Positions 61,175 to 64,000 of a stretch of DNA of 64,000 nt are shown here, one piece after another. The position numbers were made by a program, and so were the translations under genes. Within the stretch, counting starts at the first letter, position 1, and each line of letters starts with the position of its first letter. Source of the stretch: Planctomycetota bacterium (GTDB taxonomy: Bacteria > Planctomycetota > PLA2); NCBI GenBank assembly GCA_021776785.1, contig JAJFFF010000018.1, forward strand, positions 62,001 through 126,000, given 5' to 3'. A model generated the notes under the pieces. It searched no databases, had not been told where the DNA came from, and saw only the letters and a program-made list of their open reading frames with translations.

Positions 61175-62908
61175 TCACACCGCGGGGTCGTCTTGAGAGA
61201 GGCGGCCCCGCGCTACGTTGAGCTGGTAGCGGAGCGGCGCGAGCGCGCGAAACAAGTAGCCGAGCTCGCGCAGCCTCGATCGAAACAACCAACTCGCGAA
61301 CCGCAGCGTCGTGCGGGAAAACACTTGGTGCGGGAAGCCCTCCCGCTCCATGACGGCGCCCACGCAGCGGAGCGCGCGTGCGCGTCGCGCCATTCTGAAC
61401 TCGTCCGTGTCGGTCCACTGTTCCGCGAATTCGCCCTTGTCCAACGGACACGGCTCGTGACCGGGGTACGTCTGCCAAGCGATCTCCGCCGTGCGCGCGT
61501 CCAGATGCTGCATCCATACGTGGTAGAGCCGATGCCCCAGCGCCGCGTCCAGCGGGCCGCGCAAGAACTCGGCGATGAACGCCGCGTCGCAAAACGGCAC
61601 GTGCAGATCGAGCTGGTGGAGGTCGATGCCTTCAAAGTGCGCGTCCAAAATGTGGCGCGCTTCGTTGAGCAAGTAGAAAAGATAAATGCGCTTGGCGGGA
61701 TCGTCGGGTGACCATCGGCTCAGCTCGTGTTCGATCCCGGCCCGCGCCCCATCGAACTGCGGATGGAGCTCGGGTCGGATCCCGCGCGCGAGGAACGGGG
61801 TGTTCGAGAGATACGCGTCCACCAACGCGCCATCGTTCCCCGCCCGCGCCAGCTCGAGCAATCGCTCGCTTAGATGCACCAAGCCCATCACAAAACTTCC
61901 GTTGTCGCCGGTCCACAGACTATGCGGGCGCGACGGCGCAACCTTGGGCGGGGATCGCAAGAGTGTTTCCGCCGTGATTGCAGCCCAGTCCACTGAACCC
62001 GCGCTCACCATCGGAAAAAACTGGTGGTCGATGCCGATGTGTTGCGCGAAGCCCGCGGCGTAGACGTCTTCTTTGGAGCCCGTCACGCCAAACCCATACG
62101 TACTCACGTCCATGCCACGACCGCGCAACGTGACACCCACGACACGCGTATCGAGACCGCCGCTGAGGTGGGCCACAACGCTGCGGTCGTCCCGGCAACG
62201 AAGGCCGATGGCCTCTTTGAATACCGCCGCCAACCGTTCGGCGTGCGTGGCAGCGTCGCGTCCGTCCTGCGCGATGGCATCCCATGCGAAATAGCAGCGG
62301 CGCGAAATCTCACCGCGCTCCCACGTCACGGAGTGCCCCCCTTCGACGCGAAAGATCTCGGCGTAGGGCGTGCGGTCGGCAAGGTTGTGGCCCAACCGAT
62401 ACACCTCGCCGGCGCCGCGCGGACAAAGCGTTTTGCGTAAGCCCGGAAGCTCCTCCAGAACGCGCAGCGACGACGAGACCCAAAGGAGTCCGTCGACGGC
62501 GGCGTAATACAGCGGCCGCAGTCCCATGGCATCCGCCACCAGCGTCACGCGCGCGCGTTGCGGATCCCAAAACACAGCGGCGAATGTCCCGCGGGCCTCG
62601 CGCCACGGCTCGTCGGCGCCGGCCAACCAAGAGCGCCGCATCGCAGCCAGGCCCGCGTCCCGATCGGCCCCGCCCGCCAACGGGTCGCCGACGACCACCG
62701 CGACCGGTCCGTCGTCGTCCGTCACCAAGCCCTGGGTCACAAATGCCCCGAAGTCCTGTTTGACGACGAAACCGCCCGGCCGCCGCACGCGGTGCTCCAC
62801 GACGCCTTCGCGCGCGCCACGGACCGAGCGACTCGAACACTCGTCCGGCGACGCGGGGGCACGGTTTGAGGCGGCCGGGAGCCCAAACAAGCCAACGAGG
62901 ATCGACAC
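61175..62908 (-). CDS. Asparagine synthetase-like protein lacking the N-terminal glutaminase Cys
   Basis: 577 aa. The N-terminal part has the Ntn-hydrolase fold segments (FAAVFWDPQRARVTLVADAMGLRPLYYA) but begins MSILVGLFGLP without the MCG nucleophile. The C-terminal ATP-pyrophosphatase domain has SGGLDT (249-254) and EDVYAAGFAQHIGIDHQFFP. Ammonia may come from outside, or an amide bond other than asparagine is formed, as in amide-bond-forming homologues. Convergent with the PQQ gene (20 bp gap), divergent from a glycosyltransferase, which suggests surface polysaccharide synthesis. It is not a lasso cyclase as far as neighbours show. Confidence 0.75.
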   Translation of the reverse strand: MSILVGLFGLPAASNRAPASPDECSSRSVRGAREGVVEHRVRRPGGFVVKQDFGAFVTQGLVTDDDGPVAVVVGDPLAGGADRDAGLAAMRRSWLAGADEPWREARGTFAAVFWDPQRARVTLVADAMGLRPLYYAAVDGLLWVSSSLRVLEELPGLRKTLCPRGAGEVYRLGHNLADRTPYAEIFRVEGGHSVTWERGEISRRCYFAWDAIAQDGRDAATHAERLAAVFKEAIGLRCRDDRSVVAHLSGGLDTRVVGVTLRGRGMDVSTYGFGVTGSKEDVYAAGFAQHIGIDHQFFPMVSAGSVDWAAITAETLLRSPPKVAPSRPHSLWTGDNGSFVMGLVHLSERLLELARAGNDGALVDAYLSNTPFLARGIRPELHPQFDGARAGIEHELSRWSPDDPAKRIYLFYLLNEARHILDAHFEGIDLHQLDLHVPFCDAAFIAEFLRGPLDAALGHRLYHVWMQHLDARTAEIAWQTYPGHEPCPLDKGEFAEQWTDTDEFRMARRARALRCVGAVMEREGFPHQVFSRTTLRFASWLFRSRLRELGYLFRALAPLRYQLNVARGRLSQDDPAV

Positions 62909-63092
62909 CGTCGAACACTAACCCGGTTTCTTCGCCTTGGTTTCGAAGGAATCTTCCGAGGAACCCGCGTGGTTGTCAGAAAATCACGAAACGTCCGCCT
63001 GCGGAACGAAAGTCCCCTCGAGATGGCCCGTTCCTCAGTCCCGACCGAGATTTTGCCGACAAAACCTATGGCCCCGCCCCCAATCGTCAGCT

Positions 63093-64000
63093 GTGAGCGC
63101 ATCCTCCACCCTCCCCGATCCCCCGCAAAAAGAAGCGGGTCCGCGCCCGATCCGCGTCGTGCATGTCATCGACGACTTCGGGACCGGCGGGATGGAACGC
63201 GGCGTGATGAAGCTCATCTGCGGATCCGGACCGGGGTTTGACCACCACCTCGTCGTGCAGCGGCGCGCGCGTGAGCTCACCGCCGAACTGCCGCCGTCGG
63301 TCACCGTGGTTTCGATGCACAAGCCCGAGGGCAATTCGCTGCGGTACCTGCGGCGCCTCGCCAAGCAGCTGAAGGCGCTCAAGCCCGACGTTGTGCATAC
63401 CCGCAATTGGGTCGGCATCGACGGCGTCATCGCGGGCCGGATGGCCGGCATCAAGGGTCTCGTTCACGGCGAACACGGTTGGAACGTGCACGACCCTCAC
63501 GGCACGAACAAGAAGCGACGATTCGTCCGCCGTTTTGTTTCGCGTTGGGTCAAAGAGTTCACGTGCGTTTCGCAAGACATCGCCAAGTGGCTCCGTGATG
63601 ACGTGCGGGTGAAGTCACCGGTGACGCAGATCTACAACGGCGTGAACAGCGACGGTTTCGCGCCCGGCCCCGACGACGCCGGTATGCGCAAGGACCTCGG
63701 CATCGCCGCCGACGCGTTTCTCATCACGTTTGTCGGCCGTCTCGACGCGATCAAAGACATCCCCACGTTGATGGCCGCGCACCAAAAACTTCGCGCGCAC
63801 GTCCCCAACGCGGTGCTGCTGCTCGTTGGGTACAGCTTCGACGAGGACAAGCTGCGCGCGATGGCGGGCGAGAACGTAATCATGCCGGGTAAGCGCAGCG
63901 AAGTGCCGGAGATCTTGCGCGCGTCGGACGTGTTCGCGTTGACATCGCTCAACGAAGGAATCTCCAATGCGATCCTTGAAGGCATGGCGAGCGGCTTGCC
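63093..64000 (+). CDS. Glycosyltransferase family 4-type protein, 3' end outside window
   Basis: 302 codons are visible from GTG 63093 (VSASSTLPDPPQKEAGPRP). IRVVHVIDDFGTGGMERGVMKLI is the GT4/stp2-like start with the glycine loop, and GRLDAIKDIPTLMAAH, FALTSLNEGISNAILEGMASGLP is the acceptor-side motif ExxxxxxLE. The frame runs off the right edge without a stop. It probably adds a sugar to a cell-surface glycan; similar sequences occur in PEP-CTERM/EpsH-associated systems but no such neighbour is in view. Confidence 0.85.
   Translation, partial: MSASSTLPDPPQKEAGPRPIRVVHVIDDFGTGGMERGVMKLICGSGPGFDHHLVVQRRARELTAELPPSVTVVSMHKPEGNSLRYLRRLAKQLKALKPDVVHTRNWVGIDGVIAGRMAGIKGLVHGEHGWNVHDPHGTNKKRRFVRRFVSRWVKEFTCVSQDIAKWLRDDVRVKSPVTQIYNGVNSDGFAPGPDDAGMRKDLGIAADAFLITFVGRLDAIKDIPTLMAAHQKLRAHVPNAVLLLVGYSFDEDKLRAMAGENVIMPGKRSEVPEILRASDVFALTSLNEGISNAILEGMASGL

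Noticed and set aside
61175..62908. Second lasso cyclase
   Set aside because: No B1, B2 or precursor nearby; neighbours are a PQQ dehydrogenase and a glycosyltransferase.

Overview
The window is GC-rich DNA from a Gram-negative bacterium: it carries lipid A genes (an lpxC-fabZ fusion, lpxA), bamA, tatC and several lipobox proteins. The fused LpxC-FabZ, secreted FG-GAP, HEAT and kelch proteins, bacterial metacaspases, a large Ser/Thr kinase and a PQQ-dehydrogenase/cytochrome c fusion together suggest a Planctomycetota-like (or other PVC/FCB-type) organism. No rRNA or single diagnostic marker proves this.

Layout. (1) 1-6.2 kb: the end of a TetR regulator, then a minus-strand operon. Upstream in it are an RlmI-type rRNA methyltransferase and a small GGCT-fold protein. 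They are followed by a lasso peptide cluster: B1 (leader-binding PqqD-like), B2 (leader peptidase), C (cyclase), a short precursor gene A hidden under the longer ORF of the next gene, an HPrK-like kinase and a nucleotidyltransferase. A 158-bp palindromic MITE-like element sits exactly at the cyclase stop codon, just before A. (2) 6.3-21.7 kb: tRNA-Lys, a giant FG-GAP lipoprotein, a lipoprotein, a metacaspase fused to a formylglycine-generating-enzyme-like domain, a second metacaspase and, divergent from it across only 36 bp, a Ser/Thr kinase-AAA-TPR protein. A small membrane protein, a lipoprotein and a secreted esterase follow. (3) 21.7-42.5 kb: a long minus-strand housekeeping block with tatC-ychF-cinA, tRNA-Gln, glmU-prs-rplY-pth-rpsF-rpsR-rplI, dnaB, bamA-lpxC/fabZ-lpxA-oxidoreductase-unknown, and rpsB-tsf-frr without pyrH. 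A repeat family lies directly behind frr and dnaB, and a short relative lies behind cinA. (4) 42.6-52.9 kb: a coiled-coil membrane protein, divergent coaE-rho-lytic transglycosylase, a secreted HEAT-repeat protein, a small unknown gene and recG. (5) 53-61.2 kb: two secreted carbohydrate/surface-type lipoproteins, each preceded by its own cyclic-di-GMP-I (GEMM) riboswitch, and a divergent PQQ dehydrogenase/diheme cytochrome lipoprotein. (6) 61.2-64 kb: an asparagine-synthetase-like protein without the N-terminal Cys and the start of a glycosyltransferase running off the window.

The most interesting findings are the lasso peptide cluster with its overlapping, easily missed precursor gene and two tailoring enzymes, the pair of c-di-GMP riboswitches, and the stop-codon hairpin plus repeat structures at operon ends. 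All functional calls are made from sequence reading alone.
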